A stretch of 64,000 bases of DNA from Klebsiella pneumoniae (GCA_943330855.2 CALQJI020000005.1:1-64000), one strand, 5' to 3'; positions 33,796 through 42,499 are shown, numbered from the stretch's first letter. Numbers and translations: made by a program. Notes: generated by a model from the sequence alone, not told the origin.

Positions 33796-36408
33796 CTACT
33801 TAAACATCGCGCTCTTCGCATCCCCGCCGCTCAGGACATAGGCCACGAGGTCGAGGATTTCGTCCTGCTTAAGCATGTTGATGAGACCTTCGGGCATCGG
33901 GGAAATCTTCGACGGCTCCATCTTCACGACCAGCTTACGATCCACGCCGAGGCGCTGGTTCGGGTCGGTGAGGTCGGTGTTCACCTGCACGGTGTCGCCG
34001 TTCAGGTTCACGATGATGCCCGTGATTTTCTCGCCGTCGGTCTTGGTCAGCACCACGGGGACGAACTGCTCGTTGATTTCCTTGCTCGGATTGATGACCT
34101 GGTCGAGGAAGTCGCGCGCGTTGTAGCGGCCGCCGGCCCCGGTGAGGTCGGGGCCGGTCATGCCGCCCTCGTTGCCGAAGCGGTGGCAAGCAAAGCACGC
34201 GGCGGCTCCGAACATCTTGCGACCGTTCTCGTAGCTGCGGCCTTTGAGGCCCTTGTCGGCGATGGTGGCAAGTTCGTCGAGCTTCCACTCCTTCACGTAA
34301 GCGCGTCCGGCGAAGGCCTCGGCGAGGGCTTCGAGCGGGGACTTCTTCACGGGCTTCTTGGCGAGCAAGTCAGCGAGCGTAGCCTTCTCGGCGTCGGTCA
34401 GCGTGGCCTCGGCACCGGTGCGGATGAACTCGATGAACTTCTCGAAGCTCGCGCCGCCCCGGTAGTTCGCGGCGCGCAGGAACCAGTTGAACTGGTCGGT
34501 TCGCAGCGCGGTGGTCCAGCCGGTCTTGAGCATGCGCAGCGAGCGCGCGTATTCCATCTGCTCCTCTTGGCCGGGCGCGTTCTTCAGCGCGGCGATGCCT
34601 TTGGCGGCGATGGTCGGCGACTGGAGCGCGACGAGCGTTTCGCAGAGCACCCAGTTGAGCGGGAAGTTCTCGGCGGGGAACAGCGGGTCGAGCTTGGCAA
34701 TGGCGCGTTGGCGCGTGGCTTCATCCGGCTGGCCGAAGCGGACGAGGCTGATGGAGTAAGTGCGGACGAAGGCGAGGCGTTGTTCTTGGTTGAGCTGCTT
34801 CCAATCCACCTTGCCCAGCGCGGCATAAATCTTCGCGGCCATCGCGGTGTCCACGGGCGCGTCGGTGGGTTTGCGATGCTGCGGGTCAATGCCCGTCAGG
34901 CGCACGAGGCCGAGCAAGGCTTCGACTTGCTTGCCGCCGTCCTTCTCGGTGAGCGCCTTGTCGGCCCACGACGCGGCAGGTTGCCATTCGAGTGCGGTGC
35001 GCGCGGCCCAGCGGAGGTAGCGGTCGCTGTTGTTTAAGTGCGGCCAGGCGGCGGTGATGGCTTTCGGGTCGGCCTTGCCGTGGAAAGCTTCGAGCGAACG
35101 GCGGAGGTCACGGGCCTTCGCAGCGACGGAGTCGGCCGTGGGCTTCGACGGCGCGGTGGATTCCTTGCCCGTGTAGGTCACGCGGTAGAGGCCGGACTGC
35201 ACCTTGCGTCCGCCGATGGCGAAATACATCGCGCCGTCCTGCGGGTGGATGATGGCGTCGGTGAGCGGCAGCGGCGCGCCGGAGAGGAATTCCTCGCGCG
35301 TGGCGGTGTAGCTGGAGCCGTCGGGCTTGAGGTGGACGGCGTATAGCTTGCCCCAGCTCCAATCGAGGATGAAGAGCGCGTCCTGATACTTGGCGGGGAA
35401 CTTCGCGCCGTAGCCGAAGGTCACGCCGGTGGGCGAGCCGGGGCCGATGTTGGCAACCGCGCCGAGGTTGTCGGGATACCACTCGGGGCGTTTGCCCGCG
35501 CCGTTGCGCCAGCCGTATTCGCTGCCGCTGGTGACGTGGTTCACGCGCGTGGGCCGATACCACGGGGTGTTGAAATCGTATTCCATGTCGGCGTCGTAGG
35601 TGAACAACTCGCCGTCACGGTTCATGGCCCCGTCGAAGATGTTGCGGTAGCCGGAGGAGTAGGCCTCGAAGTCTTTTCCATCGAGCGACACGCGATAAAT
35701 GATGCCGCCGGGGCCGAGCACTTCGCGCATGAAGCCGCGCCCGTCGGGCATGCGCGGGAGGACGTGGTCCTCGCCCCAGATGAGCGGGACGCGCGAGGAG
35801 CTGAACGCCGTGGGCTTGGTGCCGTTGCCGGTGATGAGGAAGAGCGACTTCGCATCGGGGGCGAGCACGATGGCGTGAACGCCGTGGTCGCCGCGCGCGT
35901 TCATCTCGCGGAGGAGTTCCACCTTGTCGAGCACGTCGTCGTTCTTCGAGGAGGTGACGCGGTAGAGGCCGCTGGGGATTTTGTTCTCGTAGTCATTCAC
36001 GGCGCAGTAGAGGCCGTTGTTGAACCAGAGCAGGCCATTCACGGCGCGAATGGCGGCGGGGACTTTCTCAATCTTCGCCGGGTCGAGCGCTTGGCCGGGC
36101 GCGGGCGGGGCGAAGCGGTAGAGCCCGCCGTATTGGTCGCTGGCGAGGATGCGGCCCTTGCCGTCGGTGCAGAGGTTGACCCAGGAACCTTGCTCGCCGA
36201 TGGGGACGGAGTGGAGCAGTTCGACCTTGAAGTCCTTGAGCACCTTGATGCGTTCGAGAGGCGTGGCCTTGTTCTCGTTGATGGCCTGGCCAGCGTTGGG
36301 CGCGGACGCTTTCTTGGCGTCCTTCTTGGCGGGCTTGGCGTCCTGCGCGACGGCGGAGGCGAGGCCAAGCGCGAGGGTGAGGGCGGTGAGGCGGAGCAGT
36401 TGATTCAT
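33796..36408 (-). CDS. PVC-type membrane-bound dehydrogenase with C-terminal haem c domain
   Basis: 870 residues from ATG 36408 (MNQLLRLTALTLALGLASAV AQ, signal peptide). Residues about 50-460 are a beta-propeller of the L-sorbosone/glucose dehydrogenase type (GSWVNLCTDGKGRILASDQY; YRVSLDGKDFEAYSSGYRNI FDGAMNRDGELFTYDADMEY). A helical HEAT-like middle (about 480-740) follows. The C-terminal part has the haem motif CFACH (GAAACFACHRFG) and GGMTGPDLTGAGGRYNARDF LDQVINPSKEIN, the haem-binding domain typical of Pirellula/Verrucomicrobium proteins. It probably oxidises a sugar or polyol in the periplasm and passes electrons to a cytochrome chain; substrate unknown. Confidence 0.9.
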   Translation of the reverse strand: MNQLLRLTALTLALGLASAVAQDAKPAKKDAKKASAPNAGQAINENKATPLERIKVLKDFKVELLHSVPIGEQGSWVNLCTDGKGRILASDQYGGLYRFAPPAPGQALDPAKIEKVPAAIRAVNGLLWFNNGLYCAVNDYENKIPSGLYRVTSSKNDDVLDKVELLREMNARGDHGVHAIVLAPDAKSLFLITGNGTKPTAFSSSRVPLIWGEDHVLPRMPDGRGFMREVLGPGGIIYRVSLDGKDFEAYSSGYRNIFDGAMNRDGELFTYDADMEYDFNTPWYRPTRVNHVTSGSEYGWRNGAGKRPEWYPDNLGAVANIGPGSPTGVTFGYGAKFPAKYQDALFILDWSWGKLYAVHLKPDGSSYTATREEFLSGAPLPLTDAIIHPQDGAMYFAIGGRKVQSGLYRVTYTGKESTAPSKPTADSVAAKARDLRRSLEAFHGKADPKAITAAWPHLNNSDRYLRWAARTALEWQPAASWADKALTEKDGGKQVEALLGLVRLTGIDPQHRKPTDAPVDTAMAAKIYAALGKVDWKQLNQEQRLAFVRTYSISLVRFGQPDEATRQRAIAKLDPLFPAENFPLNWVLCETLVALQSPTIAAKGIAALKNAPGQEEQMEYARSLRMLKTGWTTALRTDQFNWFLRAANYRGGASFEKFIEFIRTGAEATLTDAEKATLADLLAKKPVKKSPLEALAEAFAGRAYVKEWKLDELATIADKGLKGRSYENGRKMFGAAACFACHRFGNEGGMTGPDLTGAGGRYNARDFLDQVINPSKEINEQFVPVVLTKTDGEKITGIIVNLNGDTVQVNTDLTDPNQRLGVDRKLVVKMEPSKISPMPEGLINMLKQDEILDLVAYVLSGGDAKSAMFK

Positions 36409-36618
36409 AAACGTGCACGCTAGTAGAGCAGAAGCGGGGCGGGAGGGGGAAGGGGTTAGTGATTGTTGAAGAGTTGAAGAGTTCAAGGGGCGCGCATCGG
36501 TGATACGAGAGCTTCACACGACTCGAACAACTCGCTTACTACGGTAGAGCGTCTGTCAGCAGCGGGGCCCAAGCAGCAGGCTTGTAACCTCCCCGCCGCT
36601 CTTCGCATCCTCCGCCCC

Positions 36619-38535
36619 ATGACACGCGTTCTCCTGCTCACCGCGCTTTCAGCTTTCAGCTTTCAGCTTTCAGCTTTCAGCGCCGCCGGCCCCAACATTC
36701 TCTGGCTCACCAGCGAGGACCACAGCCCGACGATGGGCTGCTACGGCGACAAATTCGCCACCACCCCGAACGTGGACGCGCTCGCCGCGCGCGGGCTGCG
36801 CTACCGGTTCGCGTGGTCGTGTGCGCCGGTCTGCGCGCCGGCGCGCACCACGCTCATCAGCGGGCTTTACCCGCCGAGCACGGGGGCGGAGCACATGCGC
36901 TCGATGGTGCCGCTGCCGACGGGCTTCAAGATGTATCCGCAGTTCCTGCGCGAGGCCGGTTACTATTGCTCGAACAACTCCAAGGAAGACTACAACCTCG
37001 CCAAGCCCGGCCAGGTTTGGGACGAGTCCAGCGGCAAGGCGCATTACAAGAACCGCGCGGCGGGCCAGCCCTTCTTCGCCATCTTCAACTCCACCAAGAG
37101 CCACGAGAGCCAGATCCGCACGCGCCCGCACACCGCGGTCCACGATCCCGCCAAGGTCCGCGTCCCCGCCTACCATCCTGACACGCCGGAGGTCCGGCAG
37201 GACTGGGCGCAATACTACGACCAAGTTTCCGCCGTGGACGCCGACGCGGGCCGGCACTTGAAGGAACTGGCCGACGCCGGCCTCGCGGACGACACCATCG
37301 TCTTCTATTACGCCGACCACGGCTCCGGCATGCCGCGCAGCAAGCGCTGGCCCTGCAACTCCGGCCTGCAAGTCCCCGTCGTCGTTCACTTCCCGGCGAA
37401 GTGGAAGCACCTCGCGCCGCCCGAATACAAGGCGGGCGGCGTCAGTGACCGGCTCATCAGCTTCGTGGACTTCGCGCCCACGGTCCTGAGCCTCGCGGGC
37501 ATCGAGCCGCCGAAGTGGATGCAGGGCCACGCCTTCGCCGGGAAGTTCACCGCGCCGATGCAGCCGTTCATCTACGGCTTCCGTGGGCGGATGGACGAAC
37601 GCATCGACTGCGTCCGCAGCGTGAGCGATGGCCGCTACGTTTACCTGCGCAACTTCATGCCGCACCTTTCGCAAGCCCAGCACGTGGACTATCAATTCGC
37701 CACGCCGACCACGCGCGTGTGGTTCGATCTCTACAAGTCCGGCAAAGCCACCGAAGCCCAGTCCATCTTCTGGCGCACGCCCAAAGCGCCAGAGGAGCTC
37801 TACGACCTCACGACCGACCCCGATGAAGTGCAGAACCTCGCCGCGTCGGCGCAGCATCAGGAAGTGCTCGCGAAGTTCCGCAAGGCGCAGTCAGACCTCG
37901 CCGCCAAAATCCGCGACGTTGGCTTTCTACCTGAGGGCGAAATTCATTCCCGCTCCGCCGGCAGCGCGCCCTACACGATGGGCCACGACGACACGAAGTT
38001 CCCCTTCGCCCGCGTCTTCGCCACCGCCGACCTCGCCTCGAACCTCAAGCCCGACGCGCTTCCCGAACTTCGCAAGCACCTCGCCGACCCCGACAGCGCC
38101 ATTCGCTATTGGGCCGCGCTCGGCGTGCTCATGCGTGGCAAGGAGTCAGTCACCACAGCTCGCGTGGACTTGCAGAAGACTCTCGCGGACCCATCGCCCT
38201 TCGTCCGCATCCCCGCCGCACAGGCGCTCGCGCAGCACGGGGACGCTGCTGATTTGGCAAAGGCATTGCCTGTCCTGTTGGAGCAGGCGGATTGGAACAA
38301 GAGCGGCGTGTTCGCGTCTGTGTCTGCGCTGAACGCACTCGGGGCACTCGGCCCGAAAGCCGTGACGGCTGCGGACGCCATCAAGTCGCTGCCGGAGAAA
38401 GGCGCTTCCCCGGATGGCCGCTATAACTCCTACATCCCGCGCCTGCTCGCCGACCTGACAACCGATCTGGGGGGCGGCTCGAAAGCCGGAAAGGAAAAGG
38501 CCCCGGCGAAGAAGGCGAAGAAGAAGGCGGAGTAG
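36619..38535 (+). CDS. Secreted sulfatase with C-terminal HEAT-like extension
   Basis: 638 residues. Signal peptide at 1-23 (LLLTALSAFSFQLSAFS), much of it encoded by five CTTTCAG repeats. Sulfatase motifs: NILWLTSEDHSPTMGCYGDK (metal E33/D34), formylglycine motif CAPAR (C72-R76), ADHGSGMPRSKRWPCNSGLQ. After the sulfatase domain (to about residue 430), a helical HEAT/armadillo-like part follows (LPELRKHLADPDSAIRYWAA LG; FVRIPAAQALAQHGDAADLA KAL). The tail is Lys-rich. This architecture is common in PVC-group bacteria that degrade sulfated glycans. Another sulfatase lies at 12963. Confidence 0.93.
   Translation: MTRVLLLTALSAFSFQLSAFSAAGPNILWLTSEDHSPTMGCYGDKFATTPNVDALAARGLRYRFAWSCAPVCAPARTTLISGLYPPSTGAEHMRSMVPLPTGFKMYPQFLREAGYYCSNNSKEDYNLAKPGQVWDESSGKAHYKNRAAGQPFFAIFNSTKSHESQIRTRPHTAVHDPAKVRVPAYHPDTPEVRQDWAQYYDQVSAVDADAGRHLKELADAGLADDTIVFYYADHGSGMPRSKRWPCNSGLQVPVVVHFPAKWKHLAPPEYKAGGVSDRLISFVDFAPTVLSLAGIEPPKWMQGHAFAGKFTAPMQPFIYGFRGRMDERIDCVRSVSDGRYVYLRNFMPHLSQAQHVDYQFATPTTRVWFDLYKSGKATEAQSIFWRTPKAPEELYDLTTDPDEVQNLAASAQHQEVLAKFRKAQSDLAAKIRDVGFLPEGEIHSRSAGSAPYTMGHDDTKFPFARVFATADLASNLKPDALPELRKHLADPDSAIRYWAALGVLMRGKESVTTARVDLQKTLADPSPFVRIPAAQALAQHGDAADLAKALPVLLEQADWNKSGVFASVSALNALGALGPKAVTAADAIKSLPEKGASPDGRYNSYIPRLLADLTTDLGGGSKAGKEKAPAKKAKKKAE
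36646..36680 (+). repeat. Heptanucleotide tandem repeat (CTTTCAG)5 in sulfatase signal peptide
   Basis: Five exact, adjacent CTTTCAG units encoding the hydrophobic core LSAFSFQLSAF. Because 7 is not a multiple of 3, gain or loss of one unit would shift the frame. Confidence 0.95.
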
Positions 38536-38551
38536 TGACGACAACATCCTT

Positions 38552-38621
38552 GTAGCCGCCGAGGTCAGGAGACGGATGCTGCTGCGCTCGGAAGAATCCT
38601 CCTCCTCACCTCGGCGGCTAC
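38552..38621. repeat. Family A palindromic element, intergenic copy (A5)
   Basis: GTAGCCGCCGAGGTCAGGAG ... CTCCTCACCTCGGCGGCTAC, 70 bases, between the convergent sulfatase and D-threonine-aldolase-like genes. Unlike the three copies inside genes, its length is not a multiple of 3. Confidence 0.92.
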
Positions 38622-38626
38622 CTACT

Positions 38627-39736
38627 TCAGATCGTCAGCTCTCGCTCCCGCGCCGTCACCTTCCAGCGCTCCCCTGCCCTGCCCTCGCGCACCGTGGTCA
38701 CGAAGGCGTGCAGCGCCACCGTCGGGCAGATGTGGCGCGGAATTCCGTAGAGCACGTCGCCGGCGGCGAACTCGCTGGCGCGGGTAGTCTCCACCACGAG
38801 GTGTTCCTCGCTCTGCATCAGCGCCGGGGCATCCGGCAGGTTCAGAAACTTCACGCGCGGATGCGGGTTCTCCGCTGCGACCGCCTTGTGGCCGAGGTCG
38901 AGGCACAGGCGGTTTTCGCCCGGCTTGCTGATGACGCGTGTGAGCAACACGGCAGCGGGCAGAAAGTCCATGTCCGGCAGCTTCTCGCCGTAGCCGAAAT
39001 CCCACAGCACGCAGGTGCCCGGGCTGCACTCCACGTCGGCGCGCTTGGCGTGAATCGGAAAAGTCGGCGTGCCGCCTGCGACCACATTGGGCACCGGCAA
39101 TTGCGCCGCCTTCAACTCGGCGCGCAGCGACTCCACCGTCGCCCACTCGCGCTCACATTGCTCCGTGCGCTGGACCAGGTCCATCACGTGATTGTGGCCG
39201 TCGTAGCAGTGCAAACCCGCTGCCTTCAGCCCCGGCGTGCTGGCGATGAACCGGTAAAGCTCCACCGCCTTCGGCCCCGGCACGACGCCCGTGCGGTGCA
39301 TGCCCATGTCCACGTCGAGGTAAAGTTCCAGCGTGCGCCCCGCCGCTGCGAAAGCCGCGCCCAGCGCGCGGATGGCGTCCGCGTCGTCCGCCACGGCGGA
39401 GAACTTCGTGCCCGGAAACTTCTGCGCGAGCGCCAGCATCCGGCCCACGTTCGGCCCGACCGGTTGATACGCCAGCAACGCGTCCGGCGCACCGCAGCCC
39501 GCGACCATCTCCGTCTCCGCGATGGTGGCGCACTTGAATTTCGTGATGCCCAGCCCGAGCTGGAGCTGGATGATGTCGGGCATCTTGTGCGTCTTCATGT
39601 GCGGCCGCAGCCGCGCCACGCCGCCCGCGAGCACAATCATCCTCCGCACGTTCTCCGCCACGCGGTCGGGATAAACGAGCAGCGAGGGCGAAGGCACTTC
39701 GGCGACATTGGCGACGCGATACCAGTCAGGATTCAT
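38627..39736 (-). CDS. D-threonine aldolase-like PLP enzyme (alanine racemase N-terminal fold)
   Basis: 369 residues. The N-terminal fold-III barrel has the PLP lysine in RPHMKTHKMP (about K49) and GITKFKCATIAETEMV. The C-terminal domain has LCLDLGHKAVAAENP (metal/PLP region of D-threonine aldolase) and SEEHLVVE (metal-binding His). Enzymes of this D-TA family cleave or dehydrate D-beta-hydroxy amino acids; the exact substrate is not readable. The next two genes upstream in the same strand are RidA homologues, which remove the reactive enamine/imine products that PLP enzymes release, supporting a shared function. The stop lies 5 bases from repeat A5. Confidence 0.88.
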   Translation of the reverse strand: MNPDWYRVANVAEVPSPSLLVYPDRVAENVRRMIVLAGGVARLRPHMKTHKMPDIIQLQLGLGITKFKCATIAETEMVAGCGAPDALLAYQPVGPNVGRMLALAQKFPGTKFSAVADDADAIRALGAAFAAAGRTLELYLDVDMGMHRTGVVPGPKAVELYRFIASTPGLKAAGLHCYDGHNHVMDLVQRTEQCEREWATVESLRAELKAAQLPVPNVVAGGTPTFPIHAKRADVECSPGTCVLWDFGYGEKLPDMDFLPAAVLLTRVISKPGENRLCLDLGHKAVAAENPHPRVKFLNLPDAPALMQSEEHLVVETTRASEFAAGDVLYGIPRHICPTVALHAFVTTVREGRAGERWKVTARERELTI

Positions 39737-39806
39737 GAGCGGAGCTTCGGGGAAAGCCCGCGCGCGCGGAAGGGGAAATTCTCAACCCGCCGCTCGGCTG
39801 AGTGAG

Positions 39807-40493
39807 TCACGGCAGAATCTCAAACACCGCCTCGACTTCCACCGCCACGTTGCTGGGCAGGGAGGCGACGCCCACGGCGCTGCGCGCGCCGAGGCCGCGC
39901 TCGCGCCCGAACACGTCGAGGAACAGCTCGCTGCAACCGTTGACGACCTGCGACTGGTCCTTGAAGCCGGGCGGGCAATTCACCATGCCCAGCACCTTCA
40001 CCACGCGGCGCACGCGGTCGAGGGTGCCGAGTTCCTGCCGCAGCGACGCGAGGATAGCGAGGCCGCACTGGCGCGCGGCGTCCTTGCCTTGTGCAATGGT
40101 GAGTTCCTCGCCCACGCGGCCCGTGATGAGCTTGCCGTCCGCCGCGCGAGAGATGTGGCCGGAGACGAACGCGAGGTTCCCGCTGACGACCACGGAGGTG
40201 AGCGTGGCGGAGGGGCCGGGTTTACTGGCGGGTGGGAGCGTGAGCTTCAACTCCGCGACGCGGCGCTCGATGGTGTCGGGCAGCGGGGTGACGGTGGTGG
40301 TGACTTGCGGCAGAGGCGAAGGGGATTGGCAGGCGGTGAGGGCGAGGAGCGAAAGCGCGGCGAACAGGGCCGGAGTTGAAGAGTGAAACACTCTTCTCTG
40401 CGCCTGTCCCGTCTCTGCGATGAACTCGCCTTTGTCAGCACCGCAGAGGCGGGACGGACGCAGAGATTTGATTTGGGTTGGCGGCGCGTTCAT
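39807..40493 (-). CDS. RidA family protein with lipoprotein signal
   Basis: 228 residues. Residues about 36-55 (VFHSSTPALFAALSLLALTA C) look like a lipoprotein signal with lipobox LTAC. The remaining 150 residues are a RidA/YjgF domain close to the next gene: SVVVSGNLAFVSGHISRAAD GKLITGRVG, DAARQCGLAILASLRQELG, LGARSAVGVASLPSNVAVEV E. It would act in the periplasm, unusual for RidA. The first 35 residues are read through palindrome I (40396-40465), so the true start may be GTG about 40389 (VFHSSTP), directly before the signal. The catalytic Arg of classic RidA is not obvious. Confidence 0.8.
   Translation of the reverse strand: MNAPPTQIKSLRPSRLCGADKGEFIAETGQAQRRVFHSSTPALFAALSLLALTACQSPSPLPQVTTTVTPLPDTIERRVAELKLTLPPASKPGPSATLTSVVVSGNLAFVSGHISRAADGKLITGRVGEELTIAQGKDAARQCGLAILASLRQELGTLDRVRRVVKVLGMVNCPPGFKDQSQVVNGCSELFLDVFGRERGLGARSAVGVASLPSNVAVEVEAVFEILP
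40396..40465. repeat. Palindromic element I at the start of the lipoprotein-RidA gene
   Basis: CTCTGCGCCTGTCCCGTCTC TGCG pairs with CGCAGAGGCGGGACGGACGC AGAG across a 22-base loop. It separates the two RidA genes' coding cores. Confidence 0.9.
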
Positions 40494-40497
40494 TTGC

Positions 40498-40959
40498 TCA
40501 CCTCAGCTCAAAAATGCACTCCACCTCCACCGCGATGTTCCCCGGCAGCGGCCCCATGCCCACCGCGCTGCGCGCACCGACGCCGTGGTCGGGGCCGAAA
40601 ACATCCGCCATGAGTTGGCTGAAGCCGTTCATCACAGCGGGTTGCTGGTAAAAGTCCGGCGCGCTGTTGACCATGCCGAGGGTTTTTACGAGGCGCTTCA
40701 CGCGGTCAAGGCTGCCCAGCTCGTTGCGCACGGTGGCGAGGATCGCGAGCCCGCACTGGCGCGCGGCGAACTGGCCTTGTTCCAAGTTCAAGTCCTTGCC
40801 GACGAGGCCGGTGATCATGGTCTTGTCAGTCTTCAACGGGCCGTGGCCGGAGACGTAGCACAGGTTCCCGACGACGACGACGGGCTTGTAGACGTGCGCG
40901 GGCTTCGGGGCGGCGGGGAGGTCGAGGTTGAGTTCAGAGATGCGGGCGTCGGGGCTCAT
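40498..40959 (-). CDS. RidA family protein (cytosolic)
   Basis: 153 residues, single RidA/YjgF domain: VVVVGNLCYVSGHGPLKTDK, QFAARQCGLAILATVRNELG SLDRVKRLVKTLGMVNSAPD F, GARSAVGMGPLPGNIAVEVE CIFEL. This belongs to the longer, 'RutC/Rid6-like' branch rather than archetypal RidA. It is clearly a paralogue of the adjacent gene at 39807 (shared GLAIL.S/T.R.ELG.LDRV and GARSAVG blocks), so a tandem duplication followed by addition of a lipoprotein signal is likely. No signal peptide here. Probable order of transcription: this gene, lipoprotein RidA, then the PLP enzyme. Confidence 0.9.
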   Translation of the reverse strand: MSPDARISELNLDLPAAPKPAHVYKPVVVVGNLCYVSGHGPLKTDKTMITGLVGKDLNLEQGQFAARQCGLAILATVRNELGSLDRVKRLVKTLGMVNSAPDFYQQPAVMNGFSQLMADVFGPDHGVGARSAVGMGPLPGNIAVEVECIFELR

Positions 40960-41295
40960 GATGCTGTTTTAGTGGGTGGATTCGTTGAGACGGGGAAGAG
41001 CTTCCGGTGAGTGTGAAAGTGCGGCAAGGAGTTTTTGACAGGGGGTTGTGCCAGTGAGCCAGCGCGGCAGGACTGGCAGAAACTCCACCACTTGCCGCGA
41101 ACGGAGACTGCCGGAAGAGGACCTCATTCCACGTCAGGCCGGCAATGAGGGGAAGTCGCTGCCGGTTCAGAAGTGCAGCCTGCGATGTGCGAGGAGTGAC
41201 TGACTTCAGAGTTCGGATTTTGGCTTCAGATTTCAATCCGCTCTTGCGTTGGGAAGCAGGGCTTTCCTATTGTCCGCCTGCGTTAAGGGCGCAAG
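40960..41295. other. Intergenic region, no gene seen
   Basis: 336 bases between the RidA gene and tRNA-Thr. No coding signal in any frame. The repeated word GCCAG/CTGGC around 41049-41079 (CCAGTGAGCCAG ... CTGGCAG) could be an operator, but this is weak. The last 55 bases hold the probable tRNA promoter. Confidence 0.5.
41244..41273 (+). promoter_or_regulatory. Possible sigma-70 promoter for tRNA-Thr
   Basis: TTGCGT at 41244 and TATTGT at 41268, spacer 18, ending 22 bases before the tRNA, followed by a GC-rich discriminator. Pattern match only. Confidence 0.35.
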
Positions 41296-41370
41296 GCCAG
41301 TGTAGCTCAGTGGCAGAGCAGCTGTTTCGTAAACAGCAGGTCGTCGGTTCGAACCCGACCACTGGCTCCA
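41296..41370 (+). tRNA. tRNA-Thr (anticodon CGT)
   Basis: Acceptor GCCAGTG pairs with CACTGGC, then T and encoded CCA. D arm GCTCAGTGGCAGAGC, anticodon stem GCTGT/ACAGC with loop TTCGTAA (CGT, reads ACG), T arm GTCGGTTCGAACCCGAC. 75 bases with CCA. Confidence 0.96.
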
Positions 41371-41407
41371 GACCCCTCTTCCGCGCCACCCTTTCCTACT
41401 TCCGCCC

Positions 41408-42361
41408 ATGAAAATAGTTATCCTCGACGGCCACACGCTGAACCCCGGTGATTTGAGCTGGGCTGCCTTGCAAGCGCTCGGCACCTGTGAAATCCACGAC
41501 CGCACACCGCCGGAGCACGTCGTGGCGCGCTGCGCGGATGCGGAGATTGTCATCACCAACAAGGCGCTCTTGCCGCGCGAGGTCATCAACGCGCTGCCGA
41601 AGCTGCGCTTCATCGCCGTCACCGCCACCGGTTTCAATGTCGTGGACGCCCCCGCCGCCCGCGAGCGCGGCATCCCCGTCAGCAACGTCCCGCTTTACGG
41701 CACCCGCGCGGTTGCGCAGTTCACCATCGCGATGCTGCTGGAGCTTTGCCACCACGTCGGCGCGCACTCCGACTCGGTGCGGGCCGGCGACTGGGTGAAG
41801 TCCGCCGACTGGTGCTACGCGCGCACTCCGCTGCTGGAACTCGATGGGCTGACCCTCGGCGTAGTGGGTTGGGGCCGCATCGGGCAAGCCACGGCGGACA
41901 TCGCGCGGGCGATGGGGATGAAAATCATCGCTGCCAGCCGCACGCCGAAGCCGGCGAGGGACGGCGTGGAATTCGTGGACATGGAAACCCTCTTCCGCCG
42001 CGCGGACGTGGTGAGCCTGCATTGCCCGCTCACCCCGGAGACGAAGGCGTTGGTGAACGCAGAGCGACTCGCGCTCATGAAGCCCACTGCATTTCTCCTC
42101 AACACCAGCCGAGGCCCGCTGCTGGACGAAGCCGCCGTGGCCGCCGCGCTGAACAGTGGCCGCCTCGCCGCCGCCGGGTTGGACGTGCTCTCCTGCGAGC
42201 CGCCGAAAGCCGACAACCCACTCCTCACGGCGCGGAACTGCGTCATCACTCCCCATCAAGCGTGGGCTGCCAAGGCCGCCCGCGCGCGCCTCTTGGACAC
42301 GACTGCGGCCAACGTGAAAGCCTTCCTCTCCGGCACGCCGCTGAACGTAGTGAACGGGTGA
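41408..42361 (+). CDS. D-isomer-specific 2-hydroxyacid dehydrogenase (glycerate dehydrogenase-like)
   Basis: 317 residues. The NAD-binding Rossmann motif is GVVGWGRIGQATADIARAMG (about 151-170), with the substrate-domain elements VTATGFNVVDAPAARERGIP VSN and the catalytic residues in LLNTSRGPLLDE (Arg), GLDVLSCEPP (Glu) and TPHQAW (His). The YGT.AVAQ.T segment and overall look are closest to HprA-type hydroxypyruvate/glycerate dehydrogenases. Cytosolic, reducing a 2-keto acid with NAD(P)H. Starts 38 bases after tRNA-Thr and is followed by a palindrome and a good terminator. Confidence 0.92.
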   Translation: MKIVILDGHTLNPGDLSWAALQALGTCEIHDRTPPEHVVARCADAEIVITNKALLPREVINALPKLRFIAVTATGFNVVDAPAARERGIPVSNVPLYGTRAVAQFTIAMLLELCHHVGAHSDSVRAGDWVKSADWCYARTPLLELDGLTLGVVGWGRIGQATADIARAMGMKIIAASRTPKPARDGVEFVDMETLFRRADVVSLHCPLTPETKALVNAERLALMKPTAFLLNTSRGPLLDEAAVAAALNSGRLAAAGLDVLSCEPPKADNPLLTARNCVITPHQAWAAKAARARLLDTTAANVKAFLSGTPLNVVNG

Positions 42362-42363
42362 TC

Positions 42364-42440
42364 GGAGCGTGGACGCCCTCGTCTGCAAGTCGAGTTGCGT
42401 TGGCGGCGGGAGTGGCTGCGGCCGTGGGCGTCCGCGCTCC
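42364..42440. repeat. Family B palindromic element (B4)
   Basis: GGAGCGTGGACGCCCTCGTC at the left and GGGCGTCCGCGCTCC at the right, 3 bases after the dehydrogenase stop. Confidence 0.75.
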
Positions 42441-42445
42441 ATGAA

Positions 42446-42477
42446 AAATCCCCGCCCTCGCGAGAGGACGGGGATTT
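42446..42477. terminator. Bidirectional intrinsic terminator
   Basis: AAATCCCCGCCCTCGCGAGA followed by GGACGGGGATTT: an 11-13 bp GC-rich stem flanked by A's on one side and T's on the other. It lies between the convergent dehydrogenase and peroxiredoxin genes, so it would serve both. Confidence 0.75.
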
Positions 42478-42499
42478 CGAGAATACGTTTGGGCGTGGC

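Noticed and set aside
41034..41095. Sigma-54 promoter (TGGCA...TTGC words) upstream of the RidA genes
   Set aside because: The spacing between the GG and GC elements does not fit -24/-12 on either strand.
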